Assembly: GCF_004795915.1 (NCBI RefSeq)
Contig: NZ_CP039253.1
Coordinates: 1,178,001 to 1,242,000, forward strand
Source of the DNA: Rhodococcus sp. PAMC28707
GTDB taxonomy: Bacteria > Actinomycetota > Actinomycetes > Mycobacteriales > Mycobacteriaceae
Length of the DNA stretch: 64,000 bases
Direction of reading: 5' to 3'
Below the pieces are notes generated by a model. The model saw nothing but the letters and a program-made list of their open reading frames with translations, made no database searches and was not told where the DNA came from. Made by a program: the position numbers and the translations under genes. Positions within the stretch are counted from its first letter, which is position 1. Each line of letters starts with the position of its first letter. Positions 37,731-44,992 of the stretch are shown here, piece by piece.

Positions 37731-37768
37731 GCCTCTCTCCGGTTCCATCATCGAAACCGGAGAGAGGC
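37731..37768. terminator. Bidirectional intrinsic terminator
   Basis: GCCTCTCTCCGGTT (37731-37744) pairs perfectly with AACCGGAGAGAGGC (37755-37768). It is followed by TACTTTT on the right and, on the left strand, by ACCTTTTGTTG. It lies 49 bp past the stop of the leftward desaturase-like gene. Confidence 0.85.
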
Positions 37769-37816
37769 TACTTTTCCCACAGACCCCCCGGGGAGCTATT
37801 TCCTCGTACGTCGCCC

Positions 37817-38704
37817 CTACGATGCACGGAGCTTTTGAGCCTCGATCACTTCCGCCTGGTTCTCCAAGTCGTCGAGGAAGTCCGAGAGAATCGCCCTGCT
37901 TCCCGCGCCCCGGTCGAGATCGACACGATCGAAAATTCGCCAGTGCCTCAGGATCGGCAACAACACTTCGTCGAGATGACGTCGCAGATCATAGATCCCG
38001 TTGCGTGAGACAAGCATCGCGCTGCGTTCGAAACCTGGCATGCCGGTGCCCGGCATCCGAAAGTTGAGGATGACCTCGGTGATGGCCTTCGCCATCTGGG
38101 TAGGTGCGATATCGAGCGCGGCAGACGCTGCATCGCGAAGAAAATCCAAGTGCAGTTGCTGGTCCGCGACGATGCGGCCCAGAAGTTTCGTAGCCACCTG
38201 ATCGTTGCACTCGGCCGCGGTGTTTCGATGACTGACCATGGTGGCCATGACGTCGACCGTGGCGTGAACGATCGACCGCAGCAGGTGTTGCCCTTCCATC
38301 GCGGACTCGATCCCCACGGTCATGCACTGAAAACGCGCTCGGTCCAACGCAACCGGATCTACGCTTTGCGTCGCCACCAGGTATCGATGGATCGCCTCGG
38401 CGTGACGCTTCTTCTCACCGTTCCACTCGCACATCCACCTGGACCACGTGTTGCGAGCGGTACTCGTCCCATACACTTCGCGGTGATCGAGCGCAGTACT
38501 ACTGTGCGTGAGTAGCGCGGTGACCAGCGCTGCCTTGGCGGTTTCGGTCAGGGTGGATCGGCGCTGACGCCAGTACCTCTCGGGATCGACATACTCCGCC
38601 GGGTCCCAGGTGGTCGCTGCAGCCAAGTGCCTGTGCAGATTCGCTCCGATCACGGGTTCCAGCTCTCGAAGCAATACCAGTTGACTCACCGCTCCGCTGA
38701 CCAT
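37817..38704 (-). CDS. Acyl-ACP desaturase-like diiron protein (DesA family)
   Basis: 295 residues from ATG 38704, preceded by GAGGGG. The ferritin-like pattern of plant and mycobacterial acyl-ACP desaturases is visible: a Glu in LDHREV, GEKKRHAEAIHRYL (E..RH) in helix 4, and a Glu in GIESAMEGQ. The last motif, normally DE..H, reads DQQLHLDFL, so one bridging Glu is Gln. Iron binding and activity may be altered. It is divergent from a PucR regulator across an AT-rich spacer. The substrate, if active, would be an acyl-ACP. Confidence 0.8.
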   Translation of the reverse strand: MVSGAVSQLVLLRELEPVIGANLHRHLAAATTWDPAEYVDPERYWRQRRSTLTETAKAALVTALLTHSSTALDHREVYGTSTARNTWSRWMCEWNGEKKRHAEAIHRYLVATQSVDPVALDRARFQCMTVGIESAMEGQHLLRSIVHATVDVMATMVSHRNTAAECNDQVATKLLGRIVADQQLHLDFLRDAASAALDIAPTQMAKAITEVILNFRMPGTGMPGFERSAMLVSRNGIYDLRRHLDEVLLPILRHWRIFDRVDLDRGAGSRAILSDFLDDLENQAEVIEAQKLRAS

Positions 38705-39056
38705 CCACACCCCTCGATCGCACGCTCGCTCGTGTCTTCAAGCCGACAGAACGGCCGTCCGTCGACGTTAAGCGGCCGACCACCTTGTTGTGAACCAGAT
38801 ACCGATTGTTTAGGCCATGTCGCAAGCTACGGGACATGAAGTTGAGAGCCTTCACAAATTCTTTCTTTCAAACCCTGGATAACGCGTTCATAACATCCTA
38901 TGATCAAGTCCGTTAGTAGCCCAAAAACAAACCTGAAGTATGCAAAAAGTGGTTATATGTCATAGGTCGAGTAAAAAACATTCAAGTTTGCACTATAAAA
39001 CCTGTGAGAAATCCTGTTCCCTCCAGCGCTGAAGTTCCTACCCGAAGGGCTGATCT
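38705..39056. other. AT-rich divergent spacer
   Basis: A 352-bp spacer between the desaturase-like and pucR-type genes. From about 38846 to 39010 it is far richer in A and T than anything nearby. It contains the inverted pair CCTATGA (38897-38903) and TCATAGG (38960-38966), which could be operator halves. No coding frame is convincing. Confidence 0.6.
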
Positions 39057-40289
39057 GTGACCGTTCACAACACGAAGAGTCTCGGAATAATGGTCGCAGG
39101 CGAGCTCGCGTCCGCTCCGCTTCGCGATTTCCGTGCCGTGGCGCGCCAACTCGTCGGCCACTTCGCCGCCAACACTCCCTGCGGTTCACTGCCCGGCGAG
39201 CAGTTGCACGGCGACGTCACCGAATTCACCGTCAAATGCATCAGCATCGCGGTCCAGATGCTCGACGAACGTCGACCTCCCAACGAGAGCGATCTTGCCC
39301 AACTGCGAGCCAAGGCGAGCCAGTGGGCACGCGAGGGCGTTCCACTCGAATCAGTGCTCACCGTCTACCACGAGGGTATTCAGATCGGCTGGAATCTCGT
39401 ATCCAAGCGCGCAGGCGAAGGTGACACCAGCAACCTGATCGAGGCAGCCAGGATGTTCGTACTGCTGTCGGAGAAAGTATCCATCGCGGCGTCCAAAAGC
39501 TATGTCGAGGAACTCCAAGCAGTCGCCAGCGAACACCACACAGCTGCACACACATTGGTCTCCTCACTACTCAGCGGCCACAACGCCGTCGCAATTGCGC
39601 GACAGTCCGGCATAGAACTAGCCGAGAGCTACCTCGTACTCGCGATCTCAGTCCCCCCGCACCCGGACGAGAACGACCCGGCGATCCAGAAGACAGTCGC
39701 GGCCCGTCGCAAGCTACGACGCGTTCAAGCCGAATTGGCAACGATATGCGGCCGCACTCCGCTGTCGATGCTGAGCACCGAGGGCGGCACCGTGCTCATC
39801 CCCGGTGTCCACGACGAAGAATGGGTCGAAGCTCTGGTCCATCGCATCAGCACCGCCGCCGAAGTGCCCGTCACCGTGACAGCCGAGCAGGCTGCCATGA
39901 CCGACATCCCCACAGCGGCCGACCAGGTCCATGAACTTCTTGCGCTCGCGCATCAACTTCACCGACCTTCGGGGCTGTACCGAATGGACGATCTGGTCCT
40001 CGAATACCAGCTCACCCGGCCAGGTCCGGGCCGCCGTCACCTTCGCCAAATCCTGGAACCACTCGACTCTTCGCCGGAGTTGCTCGAGACGCTCGAGATC
40101 CATATTTCGCACGACCTCAACCGACAGCGATCGGCGAGGCAGCTACATCTACACACCAATACGGTCGACTATCGACTCAAGCGCATCGCTCAGCTCACCG
40201 GTTTCGATCCGACCCGGCCCTCTGGCATCCGCCACCTGCAAGCTGCGCTGGTCGCACGCCGACTCGAAGCATCTCAGGGTGCTGCTTAG
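39057..40289 (+). CDS. PucR-family transcriptional regulator
   Basis: 410 residues from GTG 39057. The N-terminal half is a helical sensor of the type common in actinobacterial PucR/CdaR proteins, the middle is GGDEF-like, and the C-terminal HTH_30 is plain: LLETLEIHISHDLNRQRSAR then LHLHTNTVDYRLKRIAQLTG. It binds DNA near its own gene as a rule. The divergent desaturase-like gene and the palindromic AT-rich spacer make that gene the likely target. Confidence 0.9.
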   Translation: MTVHNTKSLGIMVAGELASAPLRDFRAVARQLVGHFAANTPCGSLPGEQLHGDVTEFTVKCISIAVQMLDERRPPNESDLAQLRAKASQWAREGVPLESVLTVYHEGIQIGWNLVSKRAGEGDTSNLIEAARMFVLLSEKVSIAASKSYVEELQAVASEHHTAAHTLVSSLLSGHNAVAIARQSGIELAESYLVLAISVPPHPDENDPAIQKTVAARRKLRRVQAELATICGRTPLSMLSTEGGTVLIPGVHDEEWVEALVHRISTAAEVPVTVTAEQAAMTDIPTAADQVHELLALAHQLHRPSGLYRMDDLVLEYQLTRPGPGRRHLRQILEPLDSSPELLETLEIHISHDLNRQRSARQLHLHTNTVDYRLKRIAQLTGFDPTRPSGIRHLQAALVARRLEASQGAA

Positions 40290-40354
40290 AAAGCCCCCGC
40301 CCAGGGTAGTAACAGTGAAGGAATAGTTGCTCCAGGGTTGTGGTTGAACACTTC

Positions 40355-40440
40355 GACAGCGTTCGATCCATGCCCCGGGTACCAACAACATTGCCGCTTC
40401 GAGCGGCCTCTTGCCGAGAGGCGCACTGGCGGACGCTGTC
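40355..40440 (+). ncRNA. Structured leader RNA upstream of the MacB-type exporter
   Basis: GACAGCGT (40355-40362) pairs exactly with ACGCTGTC (40433-40440), closing a domain that holds two compact hairpins: GCCGCT-TCG-AGCGGC (40393-40407) and GCCTCT-TGCCG-AGAGGC (40406-40422; the shared GC can be in only one). A terminator hairpin follows 7 nt later, just before the exporter's ribosome binding site. A closed multi-branched domain plus a terminator is the layout of riboswitches and attenuators. I do not recognise it as a known class. Confidence 0.5.
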
Positions 40441-40501
40441 ACTACACGAGAACCGCCCGCACCTGTGTGGGCGGTTCTCCTTTTTGGAACGGGAGCCATG
40501 A
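40370..40501 (+). CDS. Possible 43-codon leader peptide ORF
   Basis: An ATG at 40370 opens a frame through both hairpins and the terminator, ending with TGA at 40499-40501. That stop lies 2 nt before the preferred ATG of the ABC ATPase (40504) and overlaps the alternative ATG at 40498. No clear Shine-Dalgarno is present. If translated, ribosome position would decide whether the terminator forms. Confidence 0.3.
   Translation: MPRVPTTLPLRAASCREAHWRTLSLHENRPHLCGRFSFLEREP
40448..40485 (+). terminator. Terminator/attenuator before the ABC exporter
   Basis: GAGAACCGCCC (40448-40458) pairs perfectly with GGGCGGTTCTC (40469-40479), followed by CTTTTT (40480-40485). The exporter's GGGAG site (40491-40495) is only 6 nt further on. 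It may end the pucR transcript, but its placement makes read-through a condition for exporter expression from any upstream promoter. Confidence 0.85.
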
Positions 40502-40503
40502 AC

Positions 40504-41211
40504 ATGGCAGCACTGTCGCTTCGCCTCGACCGCGTCGTCAAGCAGTACTCGGCCGGAGATCAACCGGTTCGAGCCCTCGACGGCGTAGATCTCACGATCG
40601 AGGGTGGACAGTTCGTCTCGCTCGTCGCTCCCTCCGGCGCAGGGAAGAGCACCTTGTTGCATATGCTCGGCGCCCTCGACGTACCCGACTCGGGATCGGT
40701 CATCTTCGACGGCGTCGACATCACCCGGTTGAGCGACAACGAGCAATCGGACTTTCGACGGCACAAAGTCGGCTTCGTGTTCCAGTTCTTCAATCTGCTC
40801 CCGACGATGTCGGCATGGGAAAACGTCGCCGTCCCCAAACTTCTCGACGGAATGCCCATACGTAAGGCAAAAGCCGATGCACTCCGCCTGCTCGACATGG
40901 TCGGCATGGCCGATCGCGCCGAGCACCGGCCCGCGCAACTGTCCGGTGGACAGATTCAACGCATCGCCATAGCCCGAGCTCTCGTCATGAATCCGGCGCT
41001 GCTGATCGCCGACGAACCGACCGGCAACCTCGATTCCAAGACCTCGCAGACCGTTCTGAACATCCTCGCCGACATAGCCCACGACAGCGACGGCACCCGA
41101 GCCGTCGTCATGGCGACGCACGATCTCGAAGCCGCTCGCAATACCGACCGGGTCATCAGCATGCTCGACGGCCGGATCGACACCGACGTCCTGTCGGGTT
41201 CCGAACTGTGA
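40504..41211 (+). CDS. MacB/LolD-type ABC transporter ATPase
   Basis: 235 residues from ATG 40504, which is 8 nt after GGGAG; an ATG at 40498 is too close to it. Walker A is APSGAGKST (with Ala-Pro for the usual Gly before it), the signature is LSGGQIQRIAIARAL, Walker B LLIADEPTGNLD, and the H-loop MATHD. It powers the FtsX-type permease that overlaps it by 4 nt (GTGA). This architecture exports peptides, lipids or antibiotics, or acts by mechanotransmission. Confidence 0.92.
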   Translation: MAALSLRLDRVVKQYSAGDQPVRALDGVDLTIEGGQFVSLVAPSGAGKSTLLHMLGALDVPDSGSVIFDGVDITRLSDNEQSDFRRHKVGFVFQFFNLLPTMSAWENVAVPKLLDGMPIRKAKADALRLLDMVGMADRAEHRPAQLSGGQIQRIAIARALVMNPALLIADEPTGNLDSKTSQTVLNILADIAHDSDGTRAVVMATHDLEAARNTDRVISMLDGRIDTDVLSGSEL

Positions 41212-43682
41212 TCGAAACCGCTCTCAGCCGATTCCGAGTCTTCGGGCTTCGAGATCTGCGCACGCACTGGGTTCGATCGCTCGTCTCAGCGGCCGTCGTC
41301 GCCGTCGCCGCAGGACTGCTCATCGCAGTGCTCGGAACATACGGTTCGCTCACCGGATCGGTCGAACGGCTCACCGCCTCCATTGCCGGTAACGCGGACC
41401 TCGAGGTCATCGGCGTCACCGACAGTGGGTTCTCCCAGTCCGAACTCGAGGTGGTTCGTGCAGTACCGGGCGTCGACGCGGCCGTTCCCATGCTCCGCAG
41501 CGAACTCGTGACCGGGATCGGGAAGATCACCGTCATCGGCGTCGACTCCTCGATCACGGCACTGGACTCCGATCTGCAATCCGCAGTCTCCGGATCGGTC
41601 ACCGAATTCGCCAAACCGGGAGCAGTGCTCGTCGGACCCTCGACGGGATTGCGGGAAGGCGATAGTTTCGACGTCGGCGGGACACCGTTGACCGTCGCCG
41701 GTGTGGTCTCCGGTGCAGGGTCGCAGCGAATCGGCGGCGGAATGTTTGTTCTCGCACCACTGAACTTGGCGCAGACGCTCACCGATCGCGCAGGAAAAAT
41801 CGACTCCATCTTCGTGATCGACGGTTCGAATCAAGGCGTCGAGGAAGCAGTGACCGACGCCGTCGCCGGCCGCGTCGCGGTGATGGATCCAGACTTCCGA
41901 GCCGATCGAGCGGACGCGGCGATCAGCCTGACACGCAACGCGACGTTGATGGTCTCGCTCATCGCCTTCGTCGTCGCGGGCTTTCTCGTGTTCAACGTCA
42001 TGAACATGGCAATAGCCAAACGCCGACCCACCATCTCGGTGTTGCGCTCACTCGGCGGCAGGCGATCGACCATTGTCCGCGACCTCCTCGGTGAAGCAGC
42101 CCTCGTCGGATTGATCGGCGGGGCAATCGGCACTCCACTGGGAATTTTCATGGGCCGCATCGCCATCAGCAGTCTGCCGCCCTTTCTAGTACAAGAAATC
42201 GACACTCGCATCGAATACGTGCTGCCGGGCTACGCCATCCCCGTAGCGATCATCGCCTGCATCCTGGCCTGCGTCGGCGCCTCCGCGCTCGCCGCAGTTC
42301 AGGTGTACCGAATCTCGCCGGTGGAAGCACTCGCCGTCGGGGGCTCGGAGACCGACGCCGGCAGACGAAGGTCCGTCACGGTAGGAGCGGCAGCACTCGG
42401 AGTGCTCGGTGTCGTCGGAGCCGTCGTCCTCGCGTCCACCATCGAAGGGCAGCTCACCCTCGCCGCAGGTGCACTGTTCCTGGTCGGCGTCGTAGCTCTC
42501 TGCGTCAGCGGAACCGATCTCATCGTCGACGCCGTCGCCGCACTCCCCCGCCGCTGGGGCGGCGCAGGCCGACTCGCGACGGCCACCGTCGAACGCGCAC
42601 CGCGACGGATCTGGGCGACGGTGATGACCATCGTCGTCGCCGTCGGAGTCAGCGTCGGCGTGTCGGGAGCCCTGGACAATTTGACCTCCGCAGCGACAGA
42701 TTCACTGTCCTCTCTCGGACGCACCGACATCTACGTTTCGCTCACCCCCAGCTCGGTGGTTCCCGCGGGCTCCACCTTGGATCCTGCAGTGGTGCAACGT
42801 GTCCGCGACACCCCAGGGGTACAGAACGTGGTCGAAGGCCAATGGGCCTACGCCACGCTCGGCGAAGAATTCGTCTCCATCCAAGCCGTCGGCGAGGGCA
42901 GCAATGCCGTCACCCTGTCCGTCCTCGACGACGACGTTCGCGCTGCGGTGTTACGCGGTGACGGTGTCGCGATTTCGCGCACACTCGGTGAAGCACAAGG
43001 CCTTTCGGCTGGAAGTATCATCGAGCTCCCCACCCCGACAGGCATCCGAGAAGTCGAAGTTCTCGCGCTGGTCGACTACCTCAACGCGGCAGGCGGAACA
43101 ATGGCCATCTCGCTGCAATCGATGCAGCAATGGTTCGACCGCCCCGGCGCGACCTACCTCGAAGTCGCCGTCGACGGCGACGCCGCCACCGTACTCGGCG
43201 AACTCGACTCCACCCTGCCGCCCGAGGTGTACGTGTACTCGGGCGAGGAAGCACTGGCCGGAGCCAGTGGGTCCATCGCACAAGCAGGGGCACTGGCCGT
43301 CGCGCTCCAATGGATCGTCGCACTCGTCGCCGCCGTAGCACTGCTGAACACACTGACACTGTCCGTCCTCGAACGCCGACGCGAACTCGGCGTCCTGCGC
43401 GCCATGGGCGGGCGCCGCAGCACACTCGCACGGATGGTCATAGCGGAGGCAGTCGCCGTCGGGATCGTCGGCGGCATCCTCGGCATCGGAATCGGCGCCG
43501 CCCTGCAGTACCTCAGCACCCTCATCCTCGGCGCGAGCACCGGAATCTTCATCCCCTACTCCATCGGGCCGACCGTGGTCATCTACGGACTCGTCGCACT
43601 CGTCCTCTCCCTCATCGGATCGGCACCCCCAGCCCTCCACGCTGCACGTTCGACAATCGTCGACGCGATTGCCGCCGACTGA
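41208..43682 (+). CDS. FtsX/MacB-type ABC permease with duplicated core
   Basis: An 824-residue membrane protein. One hydrophobic segment at about 25-45 precedes a large extracytoplasmic domain (about 46-245). Two FtsX-type helix bundles follow (about 250-370 and 720-820), with extra segments near 395-445 and 460-500 and a second external domain between them. The RSLGGRRSTIVRDLL and RAMGGRRSTLARMVI segments are the repeated cytoplasmic coupling motifs of the family. It forms an exporter with the preceding ATPase. Its 3' end is 34 bp before tRNA-Arg. Confidence 0.9.
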   Translation: MIETALSRFRVFGLRDLRTHWVRSLVSAAVVAVAAGLLIAVLGTYGSLTGSVERLTASIAGNADLEVIGVTDSGFSQSELEVVRAVPGVDAAVPMLRSELVTGIGKITVIGVDSSITALDSDLQSAVSGSVTEFAKPGAVLVGPSTGLREGDSFDVGGTPLTVAGVVSGAGSQRIGGGMFVLAPLNLAQTLTDRAGKIDSIFVIDGSNQGVEEAVTDAVAGRVAVMDPDFRADRADAAISLTRNATLMVSLIAFVVAGFLVFNVMNMAIAKRRPTISVLRSLGGRRSTIVRDLLGEAALVGLIGGAIGTPLGIFMGRIAISSLPPFLVQEIDTRIEYVLPGYAIPVAIIACILACVGASALAAVQVYRISPVEALAVGGSETDAGRRRSVTVGAAALGVLGVVGAVVLASTIEGQLTLAAGALFLVGVVALCVSGTDLIVDAVAALPRRWGGAGRLATATVERAPRRIWATVMTIVVAVGVSVGVSGALDNLTSAATDSLSSLGRTDIYVSLTPSSVVPAGSTLDPAVVQRVRDTPGVQNVVEGQWAYATLGEEFVSIQAVGEGSNAVTLSVLDDDVRAAVLRGDGVAISRTLGEAQGLSAGSIIELPTPTGIREVEVLALVDYLNAAGGTMAISLQSMQQWFDRPGATYLEVAVDGDAATVLGELDSTLPPEVYVYSGEEALAGASGSIAQAGALAVALQWIVALVAAVALLNTLTLSVLERRRELGVLRAMGGRRSTLARMVIAEAVAVGIVGGILGIGIGAALQYLSTLILGASTGIFIPYSIGPTVVIYGLVALVLSLIGSAPPALHAARSTIVDAIAAD

Positions 43683-43683
43683 C

Positions 43684-43721
43684 AAGGCGAGTTGTACACT
43701 CGCACGTGCACAACTCGCCTT
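43684..43721. terminator. Inverted repeat running into the tRNA 5' end
   Basis: AAGGCGAGTTGT (43684-43695) is a perfect match to ACAACTCGCCTT (43710-43721). The right arm includes the first five bases of tRNA-Arg (GCCTT). It can terminate the exporter transcript, and in a read-through precursor it would compete with the tRNA acceptor stem. Confidence 0.7.
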
Positions 43722-43792
43722 CGTAGCTCAGGGGATAGAGCAACCCTCTCCTAAAGGGTAGGTCGCAGGTTCGAATCCTGCCGAGGGCACCA
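43717..43792 (+). tRNA. tRNA-Arg (anticodon CCT)
   Basis: A 76-nt cloverleaf with encoded CCA. The acceptor GCCTTCG pairs with CGAGGGC (one G-T). D arm GCTC/GAGC, anticodon stem ACCCT/AGGGT with loop CTCCTAA (anticodon CCT, reads AGG), T arm GCAGG-TTCGAAT-CCTGC. All arms are canonical. Confidence 0.97.
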
Positions 43793-43845
43793 AATCTCTT
43801 CCTCCGCTCTGAACAGAATTGCGCGCACCCGTTCCGGACCAGCGC

Positions 43846-43851
43846 TAGGGT
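43846..43851 (+). promoter_or_regulatory. Probable -10 box of the XRE gene
   Basis: TAGGGT ends 7 nt before the ATG at 43859, consistent with a leaderless start. This supports 43859 as the original start of the now broken regulator gene. Confidence 0.4.
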
Positions 43852-43858
43852 TCGGCCC

Positions 43859-44204
43859 ATGGCTGAGGTCATCAGCATTCAATCGCGCCGGCCGCCGCGC
43901 ACTACGACACCGCGAAGCCGCCCAGCCGGACGACGGCAATGGAACCGTTGTGGCGCGAGGTGGTGGGCCGTCGACTACGCAAACGCCGACAGTCCCGAGG
44001 CGACACATTGTCCGACACCGCGACGCGCGCCGGAATTTCACCGCAGTACCTTTCCGAAGTACAACGTGGCCGCAAGGATCCGCCGAGCGAGATCCTCGCT
44101 GCCGTCGTCGGTGCGCTGCAGACGTCCATTGCCGAGATCGCCGAGATTGCCGAGATCGTAGGCCTCGCGCACCATGACCTCACCCGGGTGGCGTCAGCAT
44201 GCTC
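43859..44204 (+). pseudogene. XRE-family (ClgR-like) regulator, probably frameshifted
   Basis: The HTH part is intact in one frame from ATG 43939: EPLWREVVGRRLRKRRQSRG, then ATRAGISPQYLSEVQRGRKD and PPSEILAAVVGAL, as in ClgR-type regulators of clp genes. The expected N-terminus MAEVISIQSRRPPRTTTPRS lies in another frame from ATG 43859, with its own -10 box. The frames part near 43937, so one base appears lost or gained. The C-terminal AEIAEIAEI comes from a 9-bp repeat. No stop is met before the frame runs into antisense clpP remnants. It may still be made from 43939; the 3' boundary given is approximate. Confidence 0.6.
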
Positions 44205-44209
44205 GCCGC

Positions 44210-44693
44210 TCAGCGGTTCTTCAGAACCTGGTCGACGATTCCGTAGTCGAGAGCTGCCGACGCAGTCGGCACCAAGTCTCGGTCGGTGTCATGCCGGAGC
44301 TTCGCTACGTCTCGGCCGGTGTGCTCGGCGAGTATTGCCCTCCATCTCCGACCGCACACGCACCACCTCGGCGGCTGCCAGGATGAGGTCGGGGATGGTG
44401 CCGCGACCTTGCGCTGCCGGTTGATGCAAGACCACCCGACTGTGGGTCAATGCAGCTCGACGTCCCGGCGAACCTGCGGCAAGCAGGACTGCCCCCGCCG
44501 CGACGGCCTGACCGATACATGTAGTTGCAACCGGAGATCCGATGAACTGCGCGATCAGTGCATTCGCAACACCCGCATCGATGCCGGTTCCGACGTACAC
44601 GATGCGTTCGCTGAGTAGGTGCGAATAGACATCGACGACTCGTTCGCCGCGTGAATCTCGTGTGATGACATTGGGATTGGTGTACGAGCTCAT
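44210..44693 (-). pseudogene. ClpP-like protease gene with internal deletion and frameshift
   Basis: From ATG 44693 the protein begins like a ClpP (YTNPNVITRDSRGERVVDVY, then LLSERIVYVGT and ANALIAQ). It then jumps to FIGSPVATTCIGQAV, losing about 35 residues including the SPGG strand. It continues through SRVVLHQPAAQGRGTIPDLI to VRSEME, where the frame breaks. The rest (ILAEHTGRDVAKLRHDTDRD, then LDYGIVDQVLKNR and a stop at 44210) follows in another frame. The nucleophile position in GQAVAAGAVLL is Ala and not Ser. The product cannot be an active ClpP. Confidence 0.85.
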
Positions 44694-44819
44694 CACTGCA
44701 CCCCCACCCCGACCTGCATGCTCCACTTCGACTGCCGAACCGCCGATGCCTGCGGAGCTTTGGTGCAAAAGTTGTCGGCGGAGGTCGGAGGAGAACATTC
44801 GCGGTGTCGAGTCGGTCAT
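44694..44819 (-). pseudogene. Remnant of a second ClpP-like gene
   Basis: From ATG 44819 a ClpP-like N-terminus (MTDSTPRMFSSDLRRQLLHQ) is joined directly to SSAGIGGSAVEVE, a form of the ClpP HQPSAGIGG motif that normally lies about 120 residues later. The body of the protein, with the nucleophile, has been deleted between two HQ-coding sites. The remnant is in frame with the next ClpP-like pseudogene. Confidence 0.75.
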
Positions 44820-44962
44820 GGCTCCACTATTGCTCACGAGAACTGTTGCACCCCAATGTCTCTGCCGAGAGCAGAGATTTTCGACGCCCATCCGCTCATA
44901 GCAGCGGGGTGCAGGTCGACAACTCCAGTGGGGCTTGCGGATACGACTGGGGTTCGATATTG

Positions 44963-44978
44963 TCGAACATACGTTCGA
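44963..44978 (+). promoter_or_regulatory. LexA (SOS) box
   Basis: TCGAAC-ATAC-GTTCGA is an exact match to the TCGAAC-N4-GTTCGA box of mycobacterial and rhodococcal LexA. It lies 14 nt before the DUF222-HNH start. A further GTTCGA at 44952-44957 makes a second, overlapping dyad with the left half. Confidence 0.88.
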
Positions 44979-44992
44979 GATTGGGGGATCTC

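Noticed and set aside
38953-39189. 78-codon minus-strand frame in and after the AT-rich spacer
   Set aside because: It overlaps the start of the PucR gene, has no ribosome binding site and no recognisable features.
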